Assembly: GCA_026394195.1 (NCBI GenBank)
Contig: JAPKYS010000055.1
Coordinates: forward strand, 1 to 64,000
Origin: a bacterium
Lineage (GTDB): Bacteria; Electryoneota; B3-LCP
Direction: 5' to 3'
DNA: 64,000 bases
Shown: positions 26,291 through 34,620 of the stretch, piece by piece
How positions within the stretch are numbered: position 1 is the first letter of the stretch
How the letters are laid out: each line of letters begins with the position of its first letter
Notes under the pieces: model-generated
Told to the model about the DNA's origin: nothing
The model's input: the letters and a program-made list of their open reading frames with translations, nothing else
Database searches by the model: none
Position numbers and translations under genes: made by a program

Positions 26291-26527
26291 TCACTTATTG
26301 AGTAAGTCTAAAAATTCACGATTACTTAAGTTCAAGTCCTGCAAAATCCCCTTTAATGTGCCGCGCTTAATGTCCCTTCCTTTGTGAACCGGGACTACGA
26401 CTCTGGCATGATCCGATTCACGTAGGTAAATGGCATGACTGCCCTTCTGCCGATCAAGCTGAAATCCCAACTTCTTTAAAACATCCACCAAATCGGCGGC
26501 ATTACAAGAAGGCAATCTATCGGTCAT
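26291..26527 (-). CDS. hicA: HicA-family toxin (copy 2)
   Basis: A 78-residue HicA-like protein: CNAADLVDVLKKLGFQLDRQKGSHAIYLRESDHARVVVPVHKGRDIKRGTL pattern with the catalytic GSHAIY and the VPVHKGRDI strand. The ATG overlaps the stop of hicB copy 2 as ATGA, so the two proteins are coupled. It differs strongly from copy 1 outside the core motifs, so the two modules are probably independent acquisitions and not a recent duplication, despite sharing flanking repeats. Confidence 0.9.
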   Translation of the reverse strand: MTDRLPSCNAADLVDVLKKLGFQLDRQKGSHAIYLRESDHARVVVPVHKGRDIKRGTLKGILQDLNLSNREFLDLLNK

Positions 26528-26748
26528 ACCTCGACCTGCACCGGCTTGATCAGGTAGTTTTCTTGCGGCGGTTTTTCCCCGTGAGCAATCATGCTTTCCA
26601 GATAGAGCTCAACCGCTTCGTGGATGTTTACCAGCGTCTCTTCGACGCTTTCTCCCTGAGTGTGACACCCCGGCAGCGCCGGACAGAAGGCATGGTAACC
26701 GCCCTCTTCTTCCGGTTCGATCAGTACGGTGTAGTGAGTATGAGACAT
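26524..26748 (-). CDS. hicB: HicB-family antitoxin (copy 2)
   Basis: A 74-residue HicB-like protein: HYTVLIEPEEEGGYHAFCPALPGCHTQGESVEETLVNIHEAVELYLESM. Like copy 1 it lacks a C-terminal DNA-binding domain. It should neutralise the overlapping hicA copy 2 by blocking its active site. AAAGGT lies five to six bases before the ATG. Confidence 0.9.
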   Translation of the reverse strand: MSHTHYTVLIEPEEEGGYHAFCPALPGCHTQGESVEETLVNIHEAVELYLESMIAHGEKPPQENYLIKPVQVEV

Positions 26749-26820
26749 GGTTGACCTTTGATGCTTAGTTGTTCGTTACATCAAGTCTTTAGTGCAACGG
26801 AGACCTGACTCTGTAAAAAT

Positions 26821-26925
26821 TGTCGAAACCGCTGATTGCGCTGATGACGCTGATGAAAATGCCGCGTCGGGGTCGGGCTTGTCCCGACCCGAAGAGACCT
26901 TCCCACAGCAGAGCTGTGGGGCACC
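26821..26925. repeat. Repeat patch upstream of hicBA copy 2
   Basis: A shortened form of the 9-base periodic tract (CCGCTGATTGCGCTGATGAC, 26829-26848, and following) is followed by the two hairpins GGGTCGGG/CCCGACCC (26870-26890) and CCCACAGC/GCTGTGGG (26902-26920), in the same order as at 25570-25676. Confidence 0.72.
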
Positions 26926-26962
26926 TTGGCAGCCGTTTTCATCCACCCTTTTTGACAGGGGG

Positions 26963-27235
26963 TCATCGCTTTTTTTTATTAATAGGAAATAAAGCTATTA
27001 ATATTGATATAACCAAAAAAAGGAATAATAAAGCGACGCCAACCAATTGAATTCCAAGAGGAGTTTCGAAAATATTTAAAAGAGAGACAATAAGCAACAT
27101 AACGCCAAATATACGAACCCATCCGCTTTCAAATATAACTCCTCTGCCATTAGGTCTGTTGACTCGCAATGGCAATATGGGATTCCCTGTGAAAATCAAC
27201 CAAAGGGCGATAATCGGGAGTAATAGTATTCTCAT
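26963..27235 (-). CDS. Small hydrophobic membrane protein, function unknown
   Basis: A 90-residue protein with three likely membrane spans (about residues 3-20, 43-58 and 62-84) and a basic C-terminus (NKKKR), so that end should be cytoplasmic. It is AT-rich compared with its neighbours and lies in the accessory patch between hicBA copy 2 and a decayed hicA, bracketed by repeat hairpins. I recognise no family. A GGAG is present but 11 bases from the ATG, so the start is uncertain. Confidence 0.55.
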   Translation of the reverse strand: MRILLLPIIALWLIFTGNPILPLRVNRPNGRGVIFESGWVRIFGVMLLIVSLLNIFETPLGIQLVGVALLFLFLVISILIALFPINKKKR

Positions 27236-27282
27236 ATTGCTTCATCTCCATCAATCGATTCGAGTAATGTCACATTCTGCCC

Positions 27283-27310
27283 GGGTGCCCCACAGCTCTG
27301 CTGTGGGATT
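27283..27310. repeat. Inverted copy of the CCCACAGC/GCTGTGGG hairpin
   Basis: GGTGCCCCACAGCTCTGCTG begins here; it is the reverse complement of the hairpin block at 25658-25682 and 26902-26925. A diverged version (CCCACCGC/GCCGTGGG) lies at 27508-27526. The decayed hicA sits between these two copies. Confidence 0.7.
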
Positions 27311-27311
27311 T

Positions 27312-27487
27312 CTATCCCTTAAGAATCTTTAGTATATGTTTGGCTAAACTTTCCCCGATTTCGACGTGTCGTAGGATCGGTTGAGATGCTTTAGTGGTTG
27401 GGTTATGATACCAATCGTGGCGCTCCCGTGGCGGATAAGAACGCAGCCCATCTCTTCAAGCTGTCTGACCAATTCCTTACGCTTCAT
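27312..27487 (-). pseudogene. Frameshifted HicA-family toxin gene
   Basis: Reading from the ATG at 27487 gives MKRKELVRQLEEMGCVLIRH, the classic HicA N-terminus, then after GS the frame is lost. Continuing in the next frame gives HDWYHNPTTKAS, QPILRHVEIGESLAKHIL and KILKG before a stop at 27312, exactly the second half of this HicA type. The total of 176 bases is one short of a whole number of codons, so a single base is missing near 27424. No hicB partner is seen next to it. Either a dead toxin or a sequencing or assembly error; several other accessory genes here show the same kind of lesion. Confidence 0.8.
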
Positions 27488-27582
27488 TGCAGCTCCAATT
27501 CCCCAGGGTGCCCCACCGCTTGCCGTGGGTTAGCTTCTATTCGTACCATGATTGATTTCTTCAAGAGGTCCAAGCCCAATCT

Positions 27583-27879
27583 CTACATTCTCAAATTATT
27601 AATTCTCCAGCGCATTCTTTTATGACGTTTTCTAATCACCTCGCCAAAGCCAGCTTCGGCTAATTCTTCCAGCCACCTTTCACTTTCGCGCTCTTCTTGA
27701 TAAGGTGCAAATTTGAATATTTTGCTGAAATGGCACATGATACAACGCGCCTTCAAGCAGCCCCCACGCCGCCAACTTTTTCGGAAATAGCCCAAAGGTA
27801 AGTGCATACCCCACCCGAAGTCCTCGAATTGTTTTTGGATGTTACGGGTTCTTCGACGCTCATCAAAGGCACGTTTCAT
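27583..27879 (-). CDS. Small basic cysteine-containing protein, function unknown
   Basis: From the ATG at 27879 a 98-residue, strongly basic protein. It has a cysteine cluster CLKARCIMCHFSKIF (C-x4-C-x2-C-H) in the middle that could bind a metal, a charged helical segment EERESERWLEELAEAGF, and a tail rich in Arg/Lys. The cluster and ordered composition suggest a real gene rather than a chance frame, but I do not recognise a family. It is separated from hutU by 148 bases with a hairpin. The role is unknown; nucleic-acid binding would fit the charge. Confidence 0.5.
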   Translation of the reverse strand: MKRAFDERRRTRNIQKQFEDFGWGMHLPLGYFRKSWRRGGCLKARCIMCHFSKIFKFAPYQEERESERWLEELAEAGFGEVIRKRHKRMRWRINNLRM

Positions 27880-27912
27880 AAGCAATATTTATTGTTCTTC
27901 TATCCTCGCACC

Positions 27913-27936
27913 GTCGGGGTCCGGGGCGACCCCGAC
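27913..27936. repeat. Dispersed palindrome, family B (GTCGGGGT/ACCCCGAC)
   Basis: Arms GTCGGGGT (27913-27920) and ACCCCGAC (27929-27936) surround an eight-base centre. Related copies are at 31198-31221, inside a coding region, and at 61120-61149. It lies in the spacer before hutU, where I see no gene. Confidence 0.7.
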
Positions 27937-28033
27937 TATATCTATTTTCTGGATTCCGGATAGGGCTAATGCCTTTCTGGAAAGACACTTTTTGTTATTG
28001 ATTGCTGACTGCTGACAGCTGAATGCTCTCCTG

Positions 28034-29677
28034 CTATCTCGGTATTTTAATCCCTCTCTCTTTCGCCACCTTTTCCGCCAGTTCGTAACCGGCATCCACA
28101 TGGCGAGCGACGCCGATGCCCGGGTCGTTGGTCAGGACGCGCTCGATCTTCTTCGCCGCTAAATCCGTGCCGTCAGCGACGGTGACCTGACCGGCGTGCA
28201 AGGCGTACCCGATCCCCACGCCTCCGCCGTGATGGAAGCTCACCCAGGACGCTCCGGAAGCGGTGTTCAGCAGCGCGTTCAGAATCGGCCAGTCGGCGAT
28301 GGCGTCGCTGCCGTCCTTCATGGCTTCGGTTTCACGGTAGGGAGAGGCCACGCTGCCGCAATCCAAGTGATCTCTGCCGATGACAATAGGCGCTTTGATT
28401 TCGCCCGTGCGCACCAGTTCGTTGATCGCCAGACCGAATTTGGCGCGTTCACCGTACCCCAGCCAGCAGATGCGCGCCGGCAGTCCCTGGAATTTCACTT
28501 TTTCACCCGCCAATTTGATCCAGCGCGCCAGAGCAATATTATCCGGGAATAGCTTCAGTACCTCCGCGTCGGTGCGGGCGATATCGGCAGGGTCTCCCGA
28601 AAGCGCAGCCCAGCGGAACGGCCCCTTGCCTTCGCAGAAGAGCGGGCGGATGTACAGCGGCACAAATCCGGCGAATTCAAAAGCGCGCTTGTATCCGCCT
28701 TTTTCCGCTTGAGCGCGGATGTTGTTGCCGTAATCGAAAACTATGGCGCCGCGATCCTGCAGCTCCACCATGGCTTGGACGTGCTGCGCCATGGACCGGT
28801 AAGCCATTTCGATGTATTTTTTAGGATCGGTTTTACGCAACTCCAGAGCGGCTTCCAGAGGGATGCCGTGGGGGACGTACCCGTTCAGTTCATCGTGCGC
28901 CGAAGTCTGATCCGTTACCAGGTCGGGGATGACGTTGCGTTTGACGAATTCCGGGAAGGCGTCCGCGGCGTTCATGTGCAGACCGATGGAAAGAGCCTGC
29001 CTTTTCGCTTTGGCATCGAAAGCCAGCTTGAGCGCCTCGTCAAAGTTCGACGCCATCACGTCCAGATATTTGGTTTCCAGGCGGCGTTCGATGCGATGCT
29101 TATCCACTTCGGCGCAGATGATCACCGCACCGTTCATGGTGGCGGAAAGCGGCTGAGCTCCCCCCATGCCTCCCAGACCGCCGGTCAGGAGCAGCCTGCC
29201 GTAGAGGTCGCCGCCAAAGTGTTGCCGGGCGGCTTCGGCGAAGGTTTCGTAGGTCCCCTGCAGGATACCCTGCGTGCCGATGTAGATCCAGGACCCCGCG
29301 GTCATCTGCCCGAACATGATCAGTCCTTTGCGTTCCAGATCGCGGAAATAATCCCAGGTCGCCCAATGCCCGACCAGGTTGGCGTTGGCGATCAGGACGC
29401 GCGGCGACAGTTCGTGCGTACGGAAGACGCCCACCGGCTTGCCGGACTGCACTAACAGCGTTTCGTCGTTTTCCAGAACCTTCAGAGCCCGGACGATGGC
29501 GTCGAAAGCCTCCCAACTCCGAGCGGCTTTGCCCGACCCGCCGTAAACCACCAGTTCGTCGGGGTTTTCGGCGACGTCGGGATCTAAATTGTTCATGAGC
29601 ATGCGCAGAGCGGCTTCCTGCTGCCAGCTCTTGCAGGATATCGTGGTGCCCCTTGGGGCGCGGATGGTATGAGACAT
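28034..29677 (-). CDS. hutU: Urocanate hydratase
   Basis: A 547-residue protein, normal length for HutU. It starts with the family N-terminus ([33 protein letters not shown] pattern), has the NAD-binding region [13 protein letters not shown] (about residue 170), and the active-site region [19 protein letters not shown] with the conserved Cys near residue 450, then [19 protein letters not shown] near the C-terminus. It hydrates urocanate to 4-imidazolone-5-propanoate with tightly bound NAD+, in the cytoplasm; HutI (21.8-23.0 kb) takes the product. It is transcribed alone; no hutH is adjacent. The 60 bases before the start carry no strong promoter match. Confidence 0.97.
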   Translation of the reverse strand: MSHTIRAPRGTTISCKSWQQEAALRMLMNNLDPDVAENPDELVVYGGSGKAARSWEAFDAIVRALKVLENDETLLVQSGKPVGVFRTHELSPRVLIANANLVGHWATWDYFRDLERKGLIMFGQMTAGSWIYIGTQGILQGTYETFAEAARQHFGGDLYGRLLLTGGLGGMGGAQPLSATMNGAVIICAEVDKHRIERRLETKYLDVMASNFDEALKLAFDAKAKRQALSIGLHMNAADAFPEFVKRNVIPDLVTDQTSAHDELNGYVPHGIPLEAALELRKTDPKKYIEMAYRSMAQHVQAMVELQDRGAIVFDYGNNIRAQAEKGGYKRAFEFAGFVPLYIRPLFCEGKGPFRWAALSGDPADIARTDAEVLKLFPDNIALARWIKLAGEKVKFQGLPARICWLGYGERAKFGLAINELVRTGEIKAPIVIGRDHLDCGSVASPYRETEAMKDGSDAIADWPILNALLNTASGASWVSFHHGGGVGIGYALHAGQVTVADGTDLAAKKIERVLTNDPGIGVARHVDAGYELAEKVAKERGIKIPR

Positions 29678-29737
29678 ATTGAGTTATCAGTTATGAGCTA
29701 TTTAGTTCTTCTGGCACTTCCTGAGGCCAGTTTTTAT

Positions 29738-31060
29738 CTATTTCTTCTTTGACAAATAATAATGACCCAGACTGTCAAGTTGCACCGACCAACCCTTCTT
29801 CAACTCCAGATTCCAACCGTCTCCCGTCACTATAGCTTCTCCGATTTCCAAAGGTTGGCTGAGCGATATTTTATCCCACTGCGAACTCAGCAACGCCCCT
29901 CCTTCCACCTTTAGGATCCCCCAATCATCAGTCACACTGATGGTCGGATAGACGTTCCCCAGACCCTCAAGCGGCATGATATTACGAGGATCATACGAGA
30001 TATTCATGTGAATGAACTGAATTTCCAGGTGCGGCTGTTCAACCAGCTTCTTTCGGTATTCTGCCGCTAATTTATGCTGAGTTTCTTCTCTCAGGTTTTC
30101 TTCTGCGTTGATCGTTCTTGCATTGTATTGTTCTGACAGTTCATCGACTGCAGCCTTGAGATCGGCGGGTATATCCACGCCGAAAGCCTTAATAAAGAAG
30201 TCGGTAAGGTTCGTTCGATTGGAGATCTTCTTATTCCATTGCTGGTCCTGATTGAACAATATTACACCATAAATCGGCGTGGTGATATAGGCAAACGATT
30301 TGACAAAAGTGGGATTGCGCAGGAATGCCGTAATGCCGCTCCTAAAATGATCCTGTATTTCTTTGTGATTCATCCCGGAAGTCATAATCCCGGTGAATTC
30401 GGCTATTCCTTCGTTCAATTCCAGCAGATTTTCGGTCGAATCGGCGCCGGAATAAAGGCTATGGCGATATTTTCTGATGATCAAGGCATCTCTCAGATGC
30501 CTTTTTATTTCCGTCGGCGGAGCCTGAATTGCGGCTTCTAATGCTTCCAATTCCAAACGAAGATAGATCCTGCCGTCTCTGGAATCCAGATGGTTGTTAT
30601 CGGTGGTAACCATCGAAAATCCTAGAATCGGCTGAGCTCGATGGAAGAGCTCATGGGTGATAAGCGTCAATCTATCTTTTAAATTGCCGGGCAGCGGAAG
30701 CATAATCATCGCCCACTGAGTTCCATTCCAGTGGATGGTGGTATTGGCGAAATTATCTTCCTTCGGCAGGAATCCTGTATAGATTTCCCCGTCCTGTTTA
30801 AGCACACTGGCTGAATCAATCATGTTGGCGTACAACTCGCGGGTATCGGGTTGAATCAGAAGGATGGGGGCATAGAGATCGTAATTCCACAGATCTTTAT
30901 GTTGGGCAGTCGCTACTTTGACTTCATTAAAGTAAGTCGCCAGGTTTTTTTTAAAGGACGCAAAAGCCACAGTAGGAGGCTTGGAAGCCACTACATCTTG
31001 TACCGATAAAGAGATCCAAATCCCCAGAATCAGAGTACGTATCGACCATTTGGTGAACAT
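29738..31060 (-). CDS. Secreted HExxH putative metallopeptidase, uncharacterised
   Basis: A 440-residue protein with a signal peptide (SIRTLILGIWISLSV, cleavage near VVASK). An HELFH zinc-binding motif lies at 136-140 (LTLITHELFHRAQP), and a downstream NEGIAEF (216-222) provides a glutamate in the position of the third zinc ligand of gluzincins, about 77 residues further on. The intervening LELEALEAAIQ helix fits that fold. The C-terminal 90 residues are beta-rich (ITVTDDWGILKVEGGALL). I recognise no named family, so peptidase activity is inferred from motifs only. It is flanked by hutU and a sorting-domain pseudogene and appears to be a single transcription unit. Confidence 0.7.
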   Translation of the reverse strand: MFTKWSIRTLILGIWISLSVQDVVASKPPTVAFASFKKNLATYFNEVKVATAQHKDLWNYDLYAPILLIQPDTRELYANMIDSASVLKQDGEIYTGFLPKEDNFANTTIHWNGTQWAMIMLPLPGNLKDRLTLITHELFHRAQPILGFSMVTTDNNHLDSRDGRIYLRLELEALEAAIQAPPTEIKRHLRDALIIRKYRHSLYSGADSTENLLELNEGIAEFTGIMTSGMNHKEIQDHFRSGITAFLRNPTFVKSFAYITTPIYGVILFNQDQQWNKKISNRTNLTDFFIKAFGVDIPADLKAAVDELSEQYNARTINAEENLREETQHKLAAEYRKKLVEQPHLEIQFIHMNISYDPRNIMPLEGLGNVYPTISVTDDWGILKVEGGALLSSQWDKISLSQPLEIGEAIVTGDGWNLELKKGWSVQLDSLGHYYLSKKK

Positions 31061-31103
31061 TCTTTTTCCTTGTATCGAGTATTGACATTTGTCTTAACCT
31101 CAT

Positions 31104-31137
31104 AATATACAAAGAGGATTGCGAATTCGCAATCCTC
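31104..31137 (-). terminator. Terminator after the sorting-domain pseudogene
   Basis: A perfect 24-base palindrome (arms GAGGATTGCGAA and TTCGCAATCCTC, 31114-31137) is followed on the minus strand by TTTGTATATTATGAGG. The T-tail resembles that of the terminator at 118-160. It lies 26 bases past the stop of the frameshifted gene at 31164-31699. Confidence 0.8.
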
Positions 31138-31197
31138 AAAGGCGAGATTTTTTGAGGTCTCGGCTATTTCAGCAGCACTATCTTCCCTGACATCGTA

Positions 31198-31221
31198 GTC
31201 GGGATCGCCCCTGACCCCGAC
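31198..31221. repeat. Family B palindrome inside the sorting-domain coding sequence
   Basis: GTCGGGATCGCC...GACCCCGAC on the plus strand is a copy of the element at 27913-27936 and 61120-61149. On the coding strand it reads IPSGSGAIPT, inserted between YRLAA and SGKIVLLK. The paralogue at 62.6 kb has only GELAA in that place, so the element looks like an in-frame insertion. Confidence 0.7.
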
Positions 31222-31300
31222 GGTATCGCCGCCAACCGGTACAGATACACCCCCGACGGCAAATCCGATCCGTCGAAGGGGATGCTCTGTTCCCCCGCCT

Positions 31301-31328
31301 GTAGGGGTTCAACATGTTGAACCCCTAC
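31301..31328. repeat. Family C palindrome inside the sorting-domain coding sequence
   Basis: A perfect 28-base palindrome with arms GTAGGGGTTCAACA and TGTTGAACCCCTAC. It encodes VGVQHVEPLQ of the C-terminal domain. The paralogue has the related sequence at 62536-62563. Intergenic relatives with the same TAGGGG/CCCCTA ends and other centres are at 62704-62725 and 62822-62847. Confidence 0.8.
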
Positions 31329-31699
31329 GACGCGCCCGTTAATATCGAACACCTCCAACGCCACCTGCGCCGCCTGCGGCAGGGTAAACCGGATGGTGGT
31401 GCTGGGGTTGAAGGGGTTGGGGAACGCGCCCAGAAGGGCGAATTGAGCGGGGGATGGAGTTGGTTCACCCCAGGGTTTCACCGGAGTTCCTCCCGCGTCC
31501 GTCTTGATCAGGTAAAAATCATCGGAATCTACGGCGTTAATACCTGCGACGATATACCCTCCATCTGAGATCTGTTGTACGCTAAGACTATAATCATCAT
31601 AGCTCGTACCGAAGACACGCGTCCAGAGCGTATCCGGTGGCGAGCCGCGGCGGTAAGTGTTAGCGCTAAAGTTGCAAAGAGAGTGAGAAGTGTTTTCAT

Positions 31700-32182
31700 T
31701 GAAACCTTCAAGATTTGATGAATGGATTGGATGCCCCGCCCTAAAGAGACGGGGCTACGATTACCCAAAGCCCCGTAAACGGGGCTCCAGCCCCCTTGAT
31801 GGGGCTTTTTGCCGTATAGACCGGTGCTTTAGCGCTGGGAACCAAGGCGATATATTGGATTCTGGATCAATCCGTCAGTTGACGGATGAAATGACACGCT
31901 TTTTCATCATCGTAATCATCGTAATCAGCGATTCAGACAATTTCCCCAGCGTCAGGTCACACGTCTGCTTCGCAGCCGCAAGACCTGACGCAACGCAACA
32001 AGGTCTGTCATATCATGTCGTTCTGCCTGCAACAAGGTGCCCTACCTGATGTTCTTCCTCTTGTCTACCGCAAGGGGCTCAAGCCCCTTGTTGCGTTCGG
32101 TTGACGGAGGCTGTCGACTGCGGAGAGTCGACAGCACAGTTATATCCTGGATTCTGGATTCTGGATTCTGGATTCTTTCTTT
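31700..32182. other. Hairpin-rich non-coding patch between the pseudogene and lon
   Basis: No gene is visible. From left to right it holds: the leader hairpin ACGGGGCT/AGCCCCGT (31749-31776) shared with 61289-61316; AGCCCC/GGGGCT followed by a T-run (31789-31810); ATCCGTCA/TGACGGAT (31870-31887); the family A palindrome (31949-31991); CAAGGGGCT/AGCCCCTTG (32071-32090, with CAACAAGG-type flank also seen at 61261-61280); CTGTCGACT/AGTCGACAG (32111-32134); and four tandem GGATTCT units (32149-32176) just before the lon stop. All minus-strand genes around it read the same way, so it acts only as spacer and leader. Confidence 0.75.
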
Positions 32183-34591
32183 CTACGCCTCCGCCAACTC
32201 CAATTTGCGCTTGGGTTTCAGCTCGACTACCGGACGCTTGTCCTTCGCCACCAGAGCGATCTTCAGAGCGTCGGCGATGTTATCGACAAAGTGGAAGGTG
32301 ATCTTGTCTTTGATGTGCGCCGGAATCTCTTCCAGATCCTTCTGATTGGCTTTGGGCAGGAGCAAATGCTGCATGCGCGCCCGCCGCGCCGCCACCAGCT
32401 TTTCGCGGATGCCACCCACCGGGAGTATCCTCCCTTGCAGCGTCAATTCGCCGGTCATCGTCAGATCATCCCGCACCGGACGACCGGTGAAGAGCGAAGC
32501 TAAAGCCGCTGCCATGGTCACTCCGGCGGAAGGTCCGTCCTTGGGTGTCGCGCCTTCGGGGATATGCAAGTGGATTTCTTTCTTTACGTAGAAGTCTTGC
32601 GGCAGCTCCCATAGCTCGGCGTTGGAGCGGAGGTAACTTAGAGCGATGTCGGCGGATTCCTTCATCACTTCGCCCAGGTGGCCGGTCAGGTGCAGATGCT
32701 CCTTTCCCGGCATCCAGGAACATTCAATGGCCAAAACCTCGCCACCCACCGGCGTCCACGCCAATCCATAAGCCAGCCCGACCCCCGCCTTGCGTACTGA
32801 AGTATCCGCAGCAAACTTGGGCACTCCCAGGAAATTCTGATAGTTGCGGTTCATAATTTTCACCGGTCGGTTGTCGTCTCTCGCCACACGCATGGCGGTT
32901 TTGCGGCAGATCGAGGCGATGGTGCGTTCTAACTGCCTTAAGCCTGCCTCGCGAGTGTACTCAGATATGATGCCATCCAGGGCGCGTTCGCTGAAGCTTA
33001 GCTGCTCAGGCTTCAAGCCGTGGTCGTTGAGGGTGCGAGGGATCAAATGCCTTTTGGCGATGGCAACCTTTTCCGGTGTGATGTATCCGGACAGCGAGAT
33101 GATCTCCAGGCGGTCCCGCAAGGGATGCGGAATCTGCTGCACCAGGTTGGCTGTGGCGATGAAGAACACGTTGGAAAGATCGAAGTCGATTTCCAGGTAG
33201 TGATCGCTGAAGGAGTTGTTCTGTTCGGGGTCGAGGACTTCCAGCAGCGCCGAAGCCGGATCGCCGCGAAAGTCGTTGCCCAATTTATCGATTTCATCCA
33301 GCATGAAGACCGGATTGTTGACACCCGCCTGCCGCATCTTCTGAATGATTCTGCCCGGCATGGCTCCGATATAAGTGCGGCGATGCCCCCGAATTTCCGC
33401 TTCGTCACGGATGCCGCCCAACGAGACCCGCACAAATTCCTTGCCCAGAGCATGAGCAATGGATTTCCCCAGGGACGTCTTACCCACTCCCGGAGGACCG
33501 GCGAAGCAGAGGATGGGACCGCGCACGTCCTTGCGCAACTTCCGCACGGCGAGGTATTCCAGCAGTCTCTCCTTGACGTCGTACAGACCGTAGTGATCCG
33601 CATCCAACACCTGCTTGGCGCGATCGATATCGATGTCCTCATCCGAAGAGACCTGCCAGGGCATCGCCAGCAGCCAGTCGAGATAGGTGCGCGCCACCGT
33701 ATATTCCGCTGCTGCCGGGTTCATCTTGGAAAGGCGGTCCAGTTCCTTGCGGCAGACGTCGCGCACCTGCTGGGATAGATCAGCCTGGTAGATTTTAACC
33801 TCCAGATCGCGCACTTCCATGCTGGCGTCATCTTCTTCCCCAAGCTCTTTCTTGATCGCCTTGAGCTGCTCCCGCAGATAGTACTCTTTCTGCGAACGGT
33901 CGAGTTCGTCATCCACCCGATTCTGGATTTTACGGGAAAGTTCCTGCAGCTTGAGTTCGCGTCCCACCAGCAGCGAAACCTTGCTGAGGCGCTCATCCAA
34001 ACGCCAAGTCTCGAGAATTTCCTGCTTCTTGGGGATTTCGATGGTCATGTGGGAGGTGATCAAGTCAGCCAGGGTTTCCGGATCGGAAACATTGTGGATG
34101 GCTGTCTTGACTTCATCGGAGAGATTGGGCGATATTTCCACCAGCCTGCGGAAGTTGTCGGAAACTGAGCGCGTGACGGCTTCTATATCCAGGGAACGGC
34201 GGCGGTCGATTTTTATTTTCTCAACTCGGGCTAAAGGATAGGGGGTTTCCCGAGTGATTTCCTGGAGCTGGATGCGGGCAATTCCGCGCACCAACAGTCT
34301 CACGCTGCCATCAGGCACACGGAACATTTTCATGACCTGAGCGCAGGTGCCGATACGGTAAAAGTCCGATTTCTGTCCGCTGCTGCTCTGCTTGAAGGTG
34401 AAACACCCGACCAACTTATTGCTGCCCAGAGCCTCGTTAACTAATTGCACCATGGAGGGATTTGATACCGCCATCGGCACGATAATATTCGGAAATACAA
34501 CCATATCCGCGATGGTCAATACCGGCAGAACTTCCGGTATGGACATATCGCCTGATACTTCAACTTTCTGATCTAACGTACTGCTTTTCAT
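32183..34591 (-). CDS. lon: ATP-dependent protease La (Lon)
   Basis: An 802-residue LonA. In order: N-terminal substrate-binding domain (about 15-300), AAA+ module with Walker [10 protein letters not shown] and Walker [12 protein letters not shown], sensor region, and the C-terminal peptidase domain with catalytic Ser in [13 protein letters not shown] and Lys in [13 protein letters not shown]. It degrades misfolded and regulatory proteins in the cytoplasm; it also degrades many antitoxins, which is relevant to the toxin-antitoxin genes in this window. I use the ATG at 34591, preceded by GGGGGA, and not the TTG at 34624 that overlaps the hsp20 stop. It is the last gene of the DUF1844-dusB-larB-hsp20-lon transcript. 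Confidence 0.97.
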   Translation of the reverse strand: MKSSTLDQKVEVSGDMSIPEVLPVLTIADMVVFPNIIVPMAVSNPSMVQLVNEALGSNKLVGCFTFKQSSSGQKSDFYRIGTCAQVMKMFRVPDGSVRLLVRGIARIQLQEITRETPYPLARVEKIKIDRRRSLDIEAVTRSVSDNFRRLVEISPNLSDEVKTAIHNVSDPETLADLITSHMTIEIPKKQEILETWRLDERLSKVSLLVGRELKLQELSRKIQNRVDDELDRSQKEYYLREQLKAIKKELGEEDDASMEVRDLEVKIYQADLSQQVRDVCRKELDRLSKMNPAAAEYTVARTYLDWLLAMPWQVSSDEDIDIDRAKQVLDADHYGLYDVKERLLEYLAVRKLRKDVRGPILCFAGPPGVGKTSLGKSIAHALGKEFVRVSLGGIRDEAEIRGHRRTYIGAMPGRIIQKMRQAGVNNPVFMLDEIDKLGNDFRGDPASALLEVLDPEQNNSFSDHYLEIDFDLSNVFFIATANLVQQIPHPLRDRLEIISLSGYITPEKVAIAKRHLIPRTLNDHGLKPEQLSFSERALDGIISEYTREAGLRQLERTIASICRKTAMRVARDDNRPVKIMNRNYQNFLGVPKFAADTSVRKAGVGLAYGLAWTPVGGEVLAIECSWMPGKEHLHLTGHLGEVMKESADIALSYLRSNAELWELPQDFYVKKEIHLHIPEGATPKDGPSAGVTMAAALASLFTGRPVRDDLTMTGELTLQGRILPVGGIREKLVAARRARMQHLLLPKANQKDLEEIPAHIKDKITFHFVDNIADALKIALVAKDKRPVVELKPKRKLELAEA

Positions 34592-34620
34592 CGAATTCCC
34601 CCATGATTGGTCAGCGATGA

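Larger units (their letters stand above)
31164..31699 (-). pseudogene. Frameshifted single-repeat secreted protein with FlgD-like C-terminal sorting domain
   Basis: The ATG at 31699 (GAAGGT five bases upstream) opens a signal peptide (MKTLLTLFATLALTLTAAA). One base is missing right after it: GCTC-GCCACCGG reads in frame as PPDTLWTRVFGTSYDDYS only after a shift, then SVQQISDGGYIVAG, DFYLIKTDAGGTPVKPW and the sorting domain (GAFPNPFNPSTTIRFTLPQ to SGVYLYRL, ending SGKIVLLK). It is thus a one-blade version of the six-repeat protein at 61387-62679 and shares its upstream leader hairpin. Two palindromic repeats lie within the sorting-domain coding part (31301-31328 and 31198-31221). The lesion may be real decay or an error. 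In its intact form it would be exported and anchored or released by a T9SS-like route. Confidence 0.8.

Noticed and set aside
25555..26925. Possible CRISPR array or integron attC sites in the hic patch
   Set aside because: Only three irregularly spaced repeats of varying length, with genes between them and no cas or integrase gene; no attC core GTTRRRY/RYYYAAC pairs recognised.
28709..29455. 248-residue open frame antisense to hutU
   Set aside because: hutU is certain by homology; the antisense frame is a codon-bias artefact.
31529..31768. 79-residue open frame over the start of the frameshifted gene
   Set aside because: It is the signal peptide followed by the wrong frame, with a leader-derived extension; described as part of the pseudogene.
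32149..32176. GGATTCT tandem units as a regulatory iteron
   Set aside because: Only four units, next to the 3' end of lon and far from any start; more likely simple-repeat slippage.
33020..33778. 252-residue open frame antisense to lon
   Set aside because: Overlaps the conserved AAA+ domain of lon; no independent evidence.
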